Below are positions 1 to 18,475 of a stretch of 45,125 nt of DNA, piece after piece. The stretch covers positions 1 to 45,125 of the forward strand of contig NZ_LZSG01000002.1 in NCBI RefSeq assembly GCF_001665395.1. The letters run 5' to 3'. The stretch's first letter is position 1; every line of letters starts with the position of its first letter. Made by a program: the position numbers and the translations under genes. Below the pieces are notes generated by a model. The model was not told the origin of the DNA. It did no database searches and saw only the letters and a program-made list of their open reading frames with translations. The stretch is from Mycobacterium sp. 1164966.3. GTDB taxonomy: Bacteria > Actinomycetota > Actinomycetes > Mycobacteriales > Mycobacteriaceae.

Positions 1-1178
1 TGCTGGACGCGTCGAACACGTCGGTGTCGAATTGGACGTGAAGGTCCAGTGCGGGGCCCGGTTCGGCCAGCACCACAAACGGGTAATGGTTGTATTCGCG
101 GTTGTTGAGCTCGGTGACGGCCAACCCATCGGTGCCCGACAGCTCGGCGGCGTCGATCGGGTAGTTCTCGTACGCGAACATGGTGTCGAACAGTTTGTCG
201 TGACCGGTGACGCGGTGAATCTCGCTAAGCGCCAAGTGCTGGTGCTCGAGCGTGTGGTTTTGCGCGTTGTGCAGCTGATCGAGCAGGTCGGTGGTGGTGG
301 TGGCCGTGGTAATGCGCCCCCGCACCGGCACCGTGTTGATCAACAGGCCCACGATCGAGTCCGCGCCGGGCAGCTCGGCGGGCCTACCCGAGATCGCGGT
401 GCCGAAGACGACATCATGCTGTCCGGTCAGCTGGCACAGCAGTTGCGCGAAGGCGGCGTGGAGCACCGTGTTGACGGTGGTGTGACAGGAGCGCGCCAGC
501 TCGCCGACGGCGCGAGTGGTCTGCTCAGGCACCTGAAACGACGCCACCCCTTGCGGCCCGCGCTTCGACCTGCCTGGGGAACTCACCAAAGTGGGGGTGT
601 CGAAACCGGCCAACACCTCACGCCAGGCCGCACGGGCGCCATCAAGGTCGCGATCGGCGAGCCAGTTCACGAATCTGCGGTACGGGACCGCCCCGGGCAG
701 CGGCTGCGCGTAGTAGCTGGCAAAAATCTCCTGCAGCAGGATCGGCAGCGACCAGCCGTCCATCACGATGTGGTGATTGGTGAGCACCAAGCGGTGCCGA
801 TGTTCGCCGGTGCGGATCAACGCCACCCGAAGGGCCGGCTGGTCGGCGAGGTCACATACTGCGGCCCGCTCATCGGCACAGATCCGCTGGATCTCGACTT
901 CGGCGTCGGCATCGTCGGCGTCCAGTTCGATATGCCGCCAGGGGGCCTCGGGATCGGCCGGAATGATCTGAACCGGCTCGTCGAACTGATCGGAGAATCG
1001 GGCTAACAAGTGTGGATGCCGGTTGACCACGGTGTGTACCGCATCGCGCAGCCGGTGCTGATCGAGCCGACCACTCAGCGTGATATCCAGTTGCACCGCA
1101 TAGACGTCGTCGTCGTTACCCTGAGCGGTGCTGGCGTGAAACAGAAGCCCCTGCTGCAACGGCGTCAAAGGCAATACG

Positions 1179-1192
<14 letters not shown>
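1..1192 (-). CDS. Non-ribosomal peptide synthetase, N-terminal condensation domain (partial, runs off left edge)
   Basis: This is the first about 397 residues of a second NRPS in the operon; the frame is open from ATG at 1192 to the window edge. The protein begins [20 protein letters not shown], the normal opening of a condensation (C) domain that follows an epimerase. The catalytic HHxxxDG motif ([10 protein letters not shown]) lies near residue 140, and the visible part ends inside the late C domain ([10 protein letters not shown]). It should condense the D-configured peptidyl thioester handed over by the upstream synthase with its own amino acid, but the A domain lies outside the window, so its substrate is unknown. 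The start codon lies inside the last codons of the upstream NRPS (14 nt overlap, different frame), which suggests translational coupling. The C domain is very like the internal C domain of that upstream protein. Confidence 0.93.
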
Positions 1193-10316
<9,124 letters not shown>

Positions 10317-10353
10317 CCAGCTCCCCCACTACCTCCCAGATTCAGACGAGTTA

Positions 10354-10581
10354 TTAATCGGCAGCTCGGCCGGCTGTCAGCTTCTCGCGCAGGCTCTTGG
10401 GTCGTATGTCGGGCCAATTCGATTCGATGTAGTCCAGACACGTGGCGCGGTCCGCTTCGCCGTAAAGCACACGCCAGCCTGCCGGAACATCCGAAAAAGT
10501 CGGCCACAGGCTGTGCTGCTCCTCATCGTTGACCAAGACGAGAAAACTGCCATTGTCGTCGTAAAACGGATTGATGCTCAA
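10354..10581 (-). CDS. mbtH: MbtH-like NRPS activator protein (75 aa)
   Basis: MbtH proteins bind the N-terminal part of NRPS adenylation domains and are needed for their solubility or activity. The 75-residue length and the family signature are clear: [14 protein letters not shown] segment ([12 protein letters not shown]), VPAGWR, and the end segment [18 protein letters not shown]. The start is TTG at 10581 (MSINPFYDD), with GGAG five bases upstream. It is the first gene of the minus-strand NRPS operon and lies 37 nt before the NRPS, a standard arrangement in mycobacterial GPL loci. A second, diverged copy lies at 33908-34135. Confidence 0.95.
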   Translation of the reverse strand: MSINPFYDDNGSFLVLVNDEEQHSLWPTFSDVPAGWRVLYGEADRATCLDYIESNWPDIRPKSLREKLTAGRAAD

Positions 10582-11100
10582 CAGTGCTCCAGACCATCTA
10601 ATTGGACATCAGTGAAACTTGACCATACTGCAGGCCGTCATGGCGGGTCAGGGGATTCGCCAAAGTGCCTGGGTGTGTGGCAGGTCACAATGTTTGGTAA
10701 ACATTTGGTCTGAGTAAGACCTGAGGTCCGAGGGTGTCGGCGGGCGGGCGCGCTGCGCCTTCCGTGCCGGTGCGCGCGGAGCTCTCGTAGCGACTCGGGG
10801 GTAAGGGACGAGCCGTAAGGTCGTTGCGAACGGTTCGCCGCAGTGACCCTTGGGATTAGCGCGACTCGGATGGCGACTAATGCGCCTTGGAAACTCTGAC
10901 TCACGGCCACCCCTCCCTCCAGGATTCTGCCGGGGGTAGGAAGCCGCCGGAACGCGTCAAAGTGGATTTCAAATAAATACCAGGATGATATGTCACAGAA
11001 CAACGTAATTTGGCTGACAATTGCGGCACAATATATTGCAGATCTGCGGCTAAGGCTCTGGCCTAAAAGCGAAACTCGCCAAACGTCGTAATTGCCCCGG
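10582..11100. other. Intergenic region upstream of mbtH and the NRPS operon
   Basis: This holds no gene I can support. One open frame (10638-11003, minus) has no recognisable domain and poor composition. Being upstream of mbtH, it probably carries the promoter of the NRPS operon. The far end has overlapping palindromes at 11029-11047 and a 13-bp element at 11020-11032 listed separately. The 35-45 bases next to mbtH resemble the leader of the second mbtH. Confidence 0.6.
11020..11047. promoter_or_regulatory. Cluster of short palindromes (possible protein-binding site)
   Basis: It contains ATTGCGGCACAAT at 11020-11032, then the 10-bp palindrome CAATATATTG at 11029-11038, then GCAGATCTGC at 11038-11047. 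The first element matches 12 of 13 bases of the reverse complement of the palindrome core at 11977-11989, so the same motif flanks the methyltransferase gene on both sides. A binding function is inference; no regulator is encoded in the window. Confidence 0.3.
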
Positions 11101-11811
11101 TTAGGTTTCCGTCGGAGATACTGGACGCTGTGATCCGAGAAATTCGCCGAGGTACGCGGGCGGCTTCACGTTAAGCAAACGCTCACGGCGGGCGGCGAGG
11201 TCCGCGTAAACGAGGCTCTCGATCTCCGCCGCCGAGTACGACAGTCGCGATTCCGGCAACCCCTTCCGTATGATCCCAACACCAAAATCGCAGTTCAGCA
11301 CCGCAATTTGCAAGTCTTCCCGGGTGCTGCGCAGATGGACAATCGCCTTCCAGACATCGCCGCTCCAAGACACGTTCCACCAATGGTTTTGCGCACGAAA
11401 GTCGGCGTACGACTCCGCGGGGCAGCCGATCGAGGCGCGCGAAGGGTTGCAGTCGTGCAGGACGATGATGCCGTCCTCCCGCAGATAGCGCAGGGTGTTC
11501 TCGACGTCGGTCACGACCTGCTCGTAGGTGTGCAGGCCGTCGATCAGCGCGACATCGATGCCGCGCTGCTTCAGAAAGGCAGCCTGGCTCGCGAAAAAAG
11601 CGTCGCTGGTCATCTCGAAGTAATGGGTGGCGCGCGCCTGGGCACCAGCGCGCCTACGGGAGCGCGCCGATAGCTTGAACGCCGGATCGACAGCGATCTT
11701 CTCGTCGGCGGCAATACGTCGGAACACCCGTCCGTACTCGACACCAATCTCGAGATATACGCTTTGCTTCCGTCCTTCGAGCGCCTGCCTGATAACGTCG
11801 AGCCGCTTCAC
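11101..11811 (-). CDS. SAM-dependent methyltransferase, Methyltransf_24 type
   Basis: A class I methyltransferase of about 236 residues. The SAM-binding motif I is YLEIGVEYG near the N-terminus, followed by DVALIDGLHTYEQV (motif II acidic region) and IIVLHDCNP (post-motif). These fit the Methyltransf_24 family, whose members O-methylate small molecules and sugars. The longest frame opens at GTG 11820, but GAGAGG sits only one base before it; the in-frame GTG at 11811 (MKRLDVIRQA) has this site six bases upstream and is the better start. In this setting it most likely methylates a sugar hydroxyl or the lipopeptide, but the acceptor cannot be read from sequence. It diverges from the epimerase gene to the right. 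Confidence 0.85.
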   Translation of the reverse strand: MKRLDVIRQALEGRKQSVYLEIGVEYGRVFRRIAADEKIAVDPAFKLSARSRRRAGAQARATHYFEMTSDAFFASQAAFLKQRGIDVALIDGLHTYEQVVTDVENTLRYLREDGIIVLHDCNPSRASIGCPAESYADFRAQNHWWNVSWSGDVWKAIVHLRSTREDLQIAVLNCDFGVGIIRKGLPESRLSYSAAEIESLVYADLAARRERLLNVKPPAYLGEFLGSQRPVSPTET

Positions 11812-12204
11812 ACGCCACACCTCTCAGACATCGGGCAGCTGCCAAGGAACACGTCCGCAGGGTTCTCCAACGCGCGGCAGGGGCCGGACCGGAACCTGCC
11901 CAGCAACATAGTCCACCTACCGGTGCCATCGGTGAAATTGTAGATTTCCGGCAATCGCGAGGGCTGACGCAGAATCATTGCGCCGCAATGTATGCGCGCC
12001 CTGACAACGTGAGTTACACATTGCCGATGCCATCCCGTCGCGGGCGTGGTACCGCGAGAAAGACTTTCGAAGAAACGATATCCATGGCGGCGCTCGATTG
12101 AGCGCACATCGTAGAAGTCCCCGATACTATCGATCCGACTCACATCATCGGCAACGCGTGCCGGTCACATATTCGCTTCGCAGACCACCCGGAGGCCTCG
12201 ACTC
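11812..12204. other. Divergent intergenic region between methyltransferase and epimerase
   Basis: No gene seen; the short open frames here lack recognisable domains. Two genes are transcribed outwards from it, so it should contain two promoters. The perfect 15-bp palindrome at 11976-11990 lies within it. GGAGG at 12191-12195 is the ribosome-binding site of the epimerase. Confidence 0.6.
11976..11990. promoter_or_regulatory. Perfect 15-bp inverted repeat (7-bp arms), possible operator
   Basis: CATTGCG-C-CGCAATG has 7-bp arms around one base. It lies between two divergent genes, and a near copy occurs at 11020-11032. Shape and position suit a dimeric repressor site, but this is inference. Confidence 0.35.
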
Positions 12205-13338
12205 TTGTCAATGTCTGTGCTTGTCACCGGTGGGGCCGGTTTTATCGGATCCGCGCTCTCGCGTCGCCTCGTCAAAGCGGGCTACGACGTCGCGGTGATG
12301 GATGTTTTCCACCCGCAGGTTCATGGCGGACGCGCAGCGATCGACCTGCCGTCGTCCGTGCGGCTGTTCACCGGCGATGTCACCCACGCCCCTGACTGGG
12401 ATGCTGTGCTGCGGTTGTTCCGTCCTTCGCAGATCGTCCATCTGGCGGCCGAGACCGGAACGGCGCAATCCCTTTCCGAGGCGACGCGCCACGGCTCGGT
12501 CAACGTGGTGGGGACGACCCAGCTTCTCGACGCCCTGACCCGCGCAGCACTTGTGCCCGACCAGCTCATCCTGGCCTCGTCGAGAGCCGTCTACGGCGAG
12601 GGCGCTTGGCAATGCGGCACACACGTCTTCTATCCGCGGCCGCGCAGCCACGCTCAGCTGTTGGCGGGTATCTGGGATCCCCAGGGCCCCAGCGGCGAAC
12701 CTGCCGCACCGCTTCCGAGCTGCGCGGAGCAGACGGAGCCCCGTCCCACCAATATTTACGCCGCGACCAAACTCGCGCAGGAAAACCTGCTGGTGGCTTG
12801 GGCGGCAGCGCACGACACCAATCTCAGTGTGCTGCGTCTACAGAATGTCTACGGGCCAGGCCAGTCACTGACCAATTCGTACACCGGAATCGTCGCTCTC
12901 TTCGCGCGATTGGCGCGCGCGCGAAGCGCGTTGGAGGTCTACGAAGACGGTCGGATCGTACGCGATTTCGTCTTTATCGACGATGTCGTCGACGCGGTGT
13001 TCGCCGCGGTGCAGACCCTCGCGGGTCAGCCCCGCTGCCTCGATATCGGGTCAGGCGTTGCGACCACCATCCATGAGCTGGCTCGCAAGATCGCCGCCAT
13101 TTGCGGCGCCCCGGAACCCGTTGTCGTTCCGAAGTTTCGCGACGGTGACGTACGCGCCGCGAGCTGCATCATCGAGCCGGCGGAGAACGCGCTGCGCTGG
13201 CACCCGAAGTGGGCACTCGAAAGCGGCCTGCGTGAGCTACTTGAATGGATTGACGCTCAACCCGAATTACTTTCCGGGCCAAGCGATCACGTGCAAGAAC
13301 TCCGTCATGGTGAAGTAGAAGCTGAGGGGCGCCGTTAG
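12205..13338 (+). CDS. NAD-dependent nucleotide-sugar epimerase/dehydratase, dTDP-rhamnose 4-epimerase-like
   Basis: An extended short-chain dehydrogenase of 377 residues. It has the NAD-binding TGGAGFIG at residues 8-15, the active-site region ASSRAVYG (catalytic Ser/Thr position) and YAATK (catalytic Tyr and Lys). Between them is an insertion with Cys and aromatic residues (GAWQC, FYPRPR, GIWDP) that I associate with dTDP-L-rhamnose 4-epimerases, which make dTDP-6-deoxy-L-talose, a sugar of GPLs; this specificity is inference. GGAGG at 12191 is 9 nt from TTG 12205 and 15 nt from ATG 12211, so TTG is favoured, though ATG 12211 (two residues shorter) remains possible. It converges on the first Gtf gene with a 44-nt gap. 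Confidence 0.88.
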   Translation: MSMSVLVTGGAGFIGSALSRRLVKAGYDVAVMDVFHPQVHGGRAAIDLPSSVRLFTGDVTHAPDWDAVLRLFRPSQIVHLAAETGTAQSLSEATRHGSVNVVGTTQLLDALTRAALVPDQLILASSRAVYGEGAWQCGTHVFYPRPRSHAQLLAGIWDPQGPSGEPAAPLPSCAEQTEPRPTNIYAATKLAQENLLVAWAAAHDTNLSVLRLQNVYGPGQSLTNSYTGIVALFARLARARSALEVYEDGRIVRDFVFIDDVVDAVFAAVQTLAGQPRCLDIGSGVATTIHELARKIAAICGAPEPVVVPKFRDGDVRAASCIIEPAENALRWHPKWALESGLRELLEWIDAQPELLSGPSDHVQELRHGEVEAEGRR

Positions 13339-13382
13339 GAGCGCTGGCAATCGCCGACCGCCTGGACGGACCACCATCGGGA

Positions 13383-14663
13383 TCAGCCAAGCCCCCTGCG
13401 GCGGGCGAAATTTTCTACAAGATCAGCTGCGGCGGCGACGCTTTCGGCCGGTTTGGTCATCTGGGTCGCGAACTCGCGGGCCCGAGCGACGTACTCCGGG
13501 GTAATGATGGTGCGCAGGTCTGCGACTAGCGATTCCTGGGTGGTGCTCGAAAACGGCCGGGAAGTGCCCACTTTCAGTAGTTTCACCTGAGCCCCCCACA
13601 GAATCTGATCCAGCCATGTGGAAAGGATCAACGTAGGAACTCCGGCGCGCAGGCCTGCGGCCGTGGTGCCTGTGCCGCCGTGGTGCACCACGGCGCGGCA
13701 AGCGGGAAACGCTGCCGCGAAATTCATTGCACCCACCACCTTGACATGTTCGTAGTGGGTGACGTGGCTGAAGTCGGTCCCGGCGGCGCAAACCAACGCC
13801 CGCTCACCCAATTGCGCGCAGGTCGCGGCGATCATGGCGAGCGTGTCGGCAGGAGATTTCACCGGCATACTGCCAAAACCGAAGAAAATCGGCGGTGTTC
13901 CCGCGGCAATCCATGAGGCGACTTCCTCGTCAACAGCCGTCGGCATCTCCACCGTCAGCGCGCCCACCAAGGGCCTCGACGGGCCACTGGGCCCACCGTG
14001 TTTCGCCCATTTTTCTGCCAGCCCGGGAAAGCAAACCTCGTCGTAGGCCTGGATCTCCAGCGATCCTTGTTCGGCGTTCCGCTGAGACGTCGGCCCGGTT
14101 GCCTTCGGTAGACCCAATTTACGGCGCTGCGCGTTCTCGAGTTTCCTCTCCAAGCGCTCAACCAGCCACTCGGCGACCGCCATTGCGGCGCGAATCGGCG
14201 GTGACAACACCATCGGCACGAAGTTGGGGTCGGCCTGAAGTGGGGAGGTATGCAGCGTGGCCAACGGAATGTCGTAGCACTCAGCGACATTGGCGACAGG
14301 CCGGTCGAAGCCCGCGTCGGTGAACAGCAGGTCGGCTCCATCAGCCAGCGACGTCAGAGTCGTGTTGGCCTCATCCCAGAACTGGGTGAACAATTCCCAA
14401 TCTTTGCGCCCTAACCGGATCACATCCCGGACCCTCCAGAAGTTGCGGAACACCTGCACCAAGAGGTCACGATGCAGGTCGTGCCACGCCCGCGCATCCG
14501 GCCCGTAAGCGACCGCCTGAAGGCCCGCCGACTCGGTGAACGCAACCAGGTCGGGCGAGACCGCCAAGCGCACGTCGTGCCCGCGGCGGAGCAACTCTCC
14601 GGCGACAGCGACGCAAGGCTCGATATCGCCGCGACTGCCATAGAATGCCAGCACAATCTTCAT
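13383..14663 (-). CDS. GPL-type glycosyltransferase, GT1/UGT fold (copy 1)
   Basis: A 426-residue GT-B glycosyltransferase of the group that includes the GPL Gtf proteins and M. tuberculosis Rv1524/Rv1526c. The N-terminus MKIVLAFYGSRGDIEP is the acceptor-domain opening; the donor-binding motif HHGGTGTT lies at about two-thirds of the length, followed by AGVPTLIL. The third motif residue is Thr where the other three copies have Ala. It transfers an activated deoxysugar (dTDP-rhamnose, -6-deoxytalose or similar) to the lipopeptide or a growing glycan; which one is not decidable here. The conserved block EIQAYDEVCFPGLA is shared with all copies. The ribosome-binding site is weak. Confidence 0.92.
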   Translation of the reverse strand: MKIVLAFYGSRGDIEPCVAVAGELLRRGHDVRLAVSPDLVAFTESAGLQAVAYGPDARAWHDLHRDLLVQVFRNFWRVRDVIRLGRKDWELFTQFWDEANTTLTSLADGADLLFTDAGFDRPVANVAECYDIPLATLHTSPLQADPNFVPMVLSPPIRAAMAVAEWLVERLERKLENAQRRKLGLPKATGPTSQRNAEQGSLEIQAYDEVCFPGLAEKWAKHGGPSGPSRPLVGALTVEMPTAVDEEVASWIAAGTPPIFFGFGSMPVKSPADTLAMIAATCAQLGERALVCAAGTDFSHVTHYEHVKVVGAMNFAAAFPACRAVVHHGGTGTTAAGLRAGVPTLILSTWLDQILWGAQVKLLKVGTSRPFSSTTQESLVADLRTIITPEYVARAREFATQMTKPAESVAAAADLVENFARRRGLG

Positions 14664-14947
14664 TGAACGAAGACCCTAGCCCCTCACTGCTCGCGCATGT
14701 TCCGCCGAAATGAATCCTTGCCCCGTGTTCTCCAGGCTCAGCTGACCCCGGGAGTCTAGTCCGACACCGTCGCTGCCGATCCGAAATCCAGAAGTTGTAC
14801 GCAAGCGGCGATCGCCGTCGGCTTCGATTGGCATACGGTGCAACCAGGCGAAGAGCACGCGCGCCGTCATGTCCTCAGATCGCGCCATCTGCCTCCTCGT
14901 CGAAATGAAGTCGGTTAGCATGTTGGCTTCACAGGAGGGGGCGGTCG

Positions 14948-15742
14948 ATGAGCAAACGCAAGGTGCCTTTTGTCTCGGACTATGTGACGTCGTTGATCGT
15001 GCGCCAAACGCACGAGGAGGCCGCGCGTTTCCCGTTCGTGGATCTGGATGACTCCGTGCGAAGCATCATTCGCGCTGTCGAGCCGTACACGTTGACCTCC
15101 GGTGACCGCATTGCCGAATTGTGCACGAGTGTCGACTACATCATCGACAACGATATCCCGGGAGCTTTCGTCGAGTGCGGAGTCTGGCGTGGCGGAAGCC
15201 TGATGGCGACCTTGTTGCGGCTGCTCGAACGTGGCATCTCCGACCGCGATGTCGCCGGGTTCGACATGTTCACCGGGCTGGGACCGTCCGGTATCCCGAC
15301 CCAACCCACCCCCGACGACGCCGACTTCAAGGGCAGGTCGGTTGAGCGCATGATGAACCCGGGCAAGCTCAAACAAGAACTGGGCTCGCGACTCACTCAC
15401 TTCGAGGTTTCGCGCGACGAGGTCTTCGACCGACTGGCGTCGACCGGATATCCGCCGGAACGGATCCACCTGGTAGCGGGCCCTGTAGAGGACACCATCC
15501 CTGAGCATGCTTCCGAGACGATAGCCCTATTGCGCCTCGACACCGACTTATACGGCTCCACGCGCCACGAGCTCGAGCATCTCTACCCGCGAATCCCTGT
15601 CGGCGGAGTCTTGGTCATCGACGACTACGGGCACTTCAAGGGTGCCCGCAAAGCCGCCGATGAGTATCTCAAAGGACACCGCATCCTGCTGCACCGCGTC
15701 GACTCTTCATGTCGATTCGCGGTCAAGCAGCAGGAGCACTGA
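14948..15742 (+). CDS. TylF/MycF-family sugar O-methyltransferase (copy 1)
   Basis: A 264-residue SAM- and metal-dependent O-methyltransferase of the TylF (macrocin O-methyltransferase) family. Key segments are VECGVWRGGS (SAM-binding motif), VAGFDMFTGL, LLRLDTDLYGST and the metal-binding VIDDYGHFKGAR. GPL rhamnosyl O-methyltransferases belong to this family, so a deoxysugar hydroxyl is the likely target. The start is well set by AGGAGGGGG at about 14934, eight or so bases before ATG 14948. It is followed, on the same strand, by the FkbM-type methyltransferase and the second Gtf. Confidence 0.93.
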   Translation: MSKRKVPFVSDYVTSLIVRQTHEEAARFPFVDLDDSVRSIIRAVEPYTLTSGDRIAELCTSVDYIIDNDIPGAFVECGVWRGGSLMATLLRLLERGISDRDVAGFDMFTGLGPSGIPTQPTPDDADFKGRSVERMMNPGKLKQELGSRLTHFEVSRDEVFDRLASTGYPPERIHLVAGPVEDTIPEHASETIALLRLDTDLYGSTRHELEHLYPRIPVGGVLVIDDYGHFKGARKAADEYLKGHRILLHRVDSSCRFAVKQQEH

Positions 15743-16107
15743 TCCGCCGGCGCCTCGACAAGAGCATCAGAGATCATGTGCCGTAACGACTTCGGCACAA
15801 GGTCGGCCGCAGGAGTCTCGACGCCTCTCGAAGCCGTGGCTGGCGTGCGTACAGTCCTCGACAACGGAACTTCTTGGTGCCGCACTCAATTCACGACGGA
15901 TAGTCACCGAAAACCAACGAGAGCAGCGACAGGCCGCACGTTGATCGATGGAATCTGCGGGTCGCTGTGCTGCATCGGTGACTACAAACCGTGACGGCCG
16001 GCCTTAAAACCTGATGCGGGCATACATTTGCACGCGGGCCGGTAGGGTTGCCGCCATCGGCGGTCTCCGTTGCGATGCCGCGCCTTCCCAACCTGAAGGA
16101 ACGATTG
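15743..16107. other. Intergenic region between two methyltransferase genes
   Basis: I see no gene here. The reading frame of the next gene extends back to 16048 but without support. The gap suggests that the FkbM-type gene has its own promoter rather than depending on read-through from the TylF gene. Confidence 0.5.
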
Positions 16108-17049
16108 ATGCCTAGTCTCGACTCCGTCAAGGAGCGTGGGCGTGGCGTGCTGGTCCGCTCGATGCGCGCCTGTGTGGCCCAGGACCGCCTCCCCTGGATA
16201 ACCAAAGCCGTGTACGTGAGCGCATGTCAGAAGCTGCTGCCGGCACTCGGCATAGATTCTGACGAAACTCCTGTCGAGTCCGAATATGGGACAAAGTTCG
16301 TCGCCGGCCCTGGCAGCGCCTGGCTCAACTCATTCCTACGCTTCCGCGGCGCCTTCGAGCCCGTGCTTTCCGAGTTCATACTTCGACACGTGCAAGAGGG
16401 CGACGTCTGTGTCGACGCCGGGGCCAACTGCGGGTACTACTCCCTCCTACTCGCCCAGCGAGTAGGTCCGTCCGGGAAGGTCATCGCGATCGAGGCCGCG
16501 CCGGACAATGTGCGACGGTTGCGCGCCAATCTTGAGCTGAACGGCGCCGCGGACATTGTCGAGGTGGTCATGGCGGCATGCGCGGACCAAAAGGGCGAGA
16601 TCACCTTGTACGCGCATCCGAACAACGACCTCTTGTACCGGCTCAAGCCGCCCGCCAAGGGGGAGCTAGACCGCCGGCACTTTGGGAAAACCTGGATTCC
16701 CACGACCGTCCCGGCAGACACGCTCGGCTCGATTGTGGGCGGCGAGGCGGAGCGAGTCTCGTTCATCAAGGTTCACATCGAAGGCGCCGAGGCTGTGGTG
16801 GCGCCGACAATCCCCGACACGTTCCCCCATCCCGGCCTTGTCGTAGCCCTCCTGGCGAAAGAGCCGCATATCGATGCCACGCTGAAGGCCTTTGAGCAGA
16901 AAGGATTTTTCATTTACGACCAACACAACGACTACCGCTGGGTTTTCGAGCGCAAGGTGCCAGCGATCACCGAGGCAGCGTATAGCGATTTCAAGAACCG
17001 CGGCACGATCTGGGTACTTCTCAGCCGCCGGCCACTCACATTGCCGTAG
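16108..17049 (+). CDS. FkbM-family methyltransferase
   Basis: A 313-residue class I methyltransferase. The FkbM-type core is present: VCVDAGANCGYYSLLLA (motif I), VIAIEAAPDN (acidic loop), and VSFIKVHIEGAEAVV, which corresponds to the family's usual IKIDVEG. An FkbM-like enzyme in this type of locus could methylate the 3-hydroxy acyl chain or a sugar. The longest frame opens at TTG 16048, but GAAGGA at 16095-16100 stands seven bases before ATG 16108 (MPSLDSVKERG), which I take as the start. The middle His in VHIEG replaces the usual Asp of this motif (IDVEG), which is worth noting. The Gtf copy 2 gene follows 105 nt downstream. Confidence 0.9.
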   Translation: MPSLDSVKERGRGVLVRSMRACVAQDRLPWITKAVYVSACQKLLPALGIDSDETPVESEYGTKFVAGPGSAWLNSFLRFRGAFEPVLSEFILRHVQEGDVCVDAGANCGYYSLLLAQRVGPSGKVIAIEAAPDNVRRLRANLELNGAADIVEVVMAACADQKGEITLYAHPNNDLLYRLKPPAKGELDRRHFGKTWIPTTVPADTLGSIVGGEAERVSFIKVHIEGAEAVVAPTIPDTFPHPGLVVALLAKEPHIDATLKAFEQKGFFIYDQHNDYRWVFERKVPAITEAAYSDFKNRGTIWVLLSRRPLTLP

Positions 17050-17154
17050 CTGCCCTCGCGGCCGGATATATGGCTGCCAACGGCCCCGAAATGACCGGTA
17101 ACGACCGATACTTCTGACGTTGTCTAGCAATGACTGAAAGGCGAGGATTTTGCG

Positions 17155-18435
17155 ATGAAGTTTGTGGTCGCAAGCTATGGCAGCCGCGGCGATATCGAGC
17201 CGTCCGCCGCTGCCGGCCTTGAGCTGCTGCGCCGTGGGCACGAAGTGCGCATGGCCGTTCCACCTGACCTTGTCGGCTTCGCCGAATCGGCTGGACTTGC
17301 CGCAGTCGCCTACGGGGTGGACACGCGCGAGTGGCTGGAAGTGCACCGCGACTTCTGGAACCGGTTGTTCCGGAGCTTCTGGAGAGTCCAGGATCTGCGG
17401 AGCTCGTGGCAAGAAGTTTGGGAGCCGGTCAACGAGTGCTGGGAGCAGATGACCGCGACGCTGATGTCGCTGAGCGACGGGGCCGACCTCCTGTTCACCG
17501 GTCTGAGCTTTGAGCAGCCCGCTGCCAATGTCGCGGAGTACTACGACATTCCGTTGGCCACGCTGCACTACCACCCGATGCGGCCCAACGGCCAGTTCGT
17601 GCCGTTTCTGCCGGCGCCGCTGGTGCGATTCGCACTGACGATGGACCAGTGGGTGGCTTGGGGCATGACGAAAAAGTTAGAGGACGCGCAGCGCCGCAAA
17701 CTAGGCCTGCCAAAGGCAACCAGCCACGCGTCGCGGCGGATAATCGAACGCGGGTCGCTGGAAATCCAGGCCTATGACGAGGTTTGCTATCCGGGGCTGG
17801 CAGCCGAATGGGCGAAATGGAATGGGCCCCTAGCCCCTTCAAGGCCGTTCGTCGGCACCCTGACGATGGAGCTGCCGACCGACGCCGATGAGGAGATCGC
17901 GGCGTGGATCGACGAGGGGACACCGCCGATTTTCTTCGGGTTCGGCAGCATAGCGGTCGAATCTGCGCCCGACACGCTCGCCATGATCAGCGCGGCCTGC
18001 GAGCAGATGGGCGAGCGGGCGTTGGTATGTGCTGGCTGGAGTGACTTCAGCGACGTCCCCCGTTTCGAGCACGTCAAGGTCGTGGGCACGATGAATTACG
18101 CGGCCGTCTTCCCAGCATGTCGCGCGGTCGTGCACCACGGGGGTGCGGGCACCACTGCAGCGGGGCTGCGCGCCGGAGTCCCCACATTGATCCTCTGGAC
18201 ATTGCTCGATGACATGATCTCGGGCGCGCGGGTAAAGCGACTGAAGGTAGGCACCGCTCGGCGCTTGTCGACCACTACCCGGGAAACGCTGGTCACCGAC
18301 CTGCGCACCATCCTCGCCTCTGACTACGTCGCGCGCGCCCAAGAGCTCGCCGCCCGGATGACCAAACCCGCCGATAGCGCGGCGGCCACCGCCGATCTAC
18401 TTGAAGAGAAGGTTCGCCTGAGGCGAGTTTGCTGA
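17155..18435 (+). CDS. GPL-type glycosyltransferase, GT1/UGT fold (copy 2)
   Basis: 426 residues, opening MKFVVASYGSRGDIEP. The donor-binding motif HHGGAGTT and the AGVPTLILW segment follow the same plan as the other copies, and SLEIQAYDEVCYPGLA is the family block in the middle. GAAAGGCGAGG lies just before ATG 17155. It is the only one of the four Gtf genes on the plus strand. Its first 30 or so bases share a 16-base identical run with the fragment at 26796-26833. It converges on the aminotransferase gene; the two stop codons sit in the arms of an inverted repeat. Donor and acceptor cannot be assigned. Confidence 0.92.
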   Translation: MKFVVASYGSRGDIEPSAAAGLELLRRGHEVRMAVPPDLVGFAESAGLAAVAYGVDTREWLEVHRDFWNRLFRSFWRVQDLRSSWQEVWEPVNECWEQMTATLMSLSDGADLLFTGLSFEQPAANVAEYYDIPLATLHYHPMRPNGQFVPFLPAPLVRFALTMDQWVAWGMTKKLEDAQRRKLGLPKATSHASRRIIERGSLEIQAYDEVCYPGLAAEWAKWNGPLAPSRPFVGTLTMELPTDADEEIAAWIDEGTPPIFFGFGSIAVESAPDTLAMISAACEQMGERALVCAGWSDFSDVPRFEHVKVVGTMNYAAVFPACRAVVHHGGAGTTAAGLRAGVPTLILWTLLDDMISGARVKRLKVGTARRLSTTTRETLVTDLRTILASDYVARAQELAARMTKPADSAAATADLLEEKVRLRRVC

Positions 18436-18475
18436 TAGCCGGGAGCCCCGAGGGGGAAGGATCGGCTGCTATCAG
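18432..18475. terminator. Inverted repeat between convergent genes (possible bidirectional terminator)
   Basis: CTGATAGC at 18432-18439 and GCTATCAG at 18468-18475 form 8-bp arms around a GC-rich 28-base spacer. Each arm contains the stop codon of one of the two convergent genes. There is no T-run, as is common for mycobacterial terminators. Chance cannot be excluded. Confidence 0.35.

Noticed and set aside
10638..11003. 121-aa minus-strand frame upstream of mbtH
   Set aside because: No recognisable domain, no good ribosome-binding site and poor composition; treated as intergenic.
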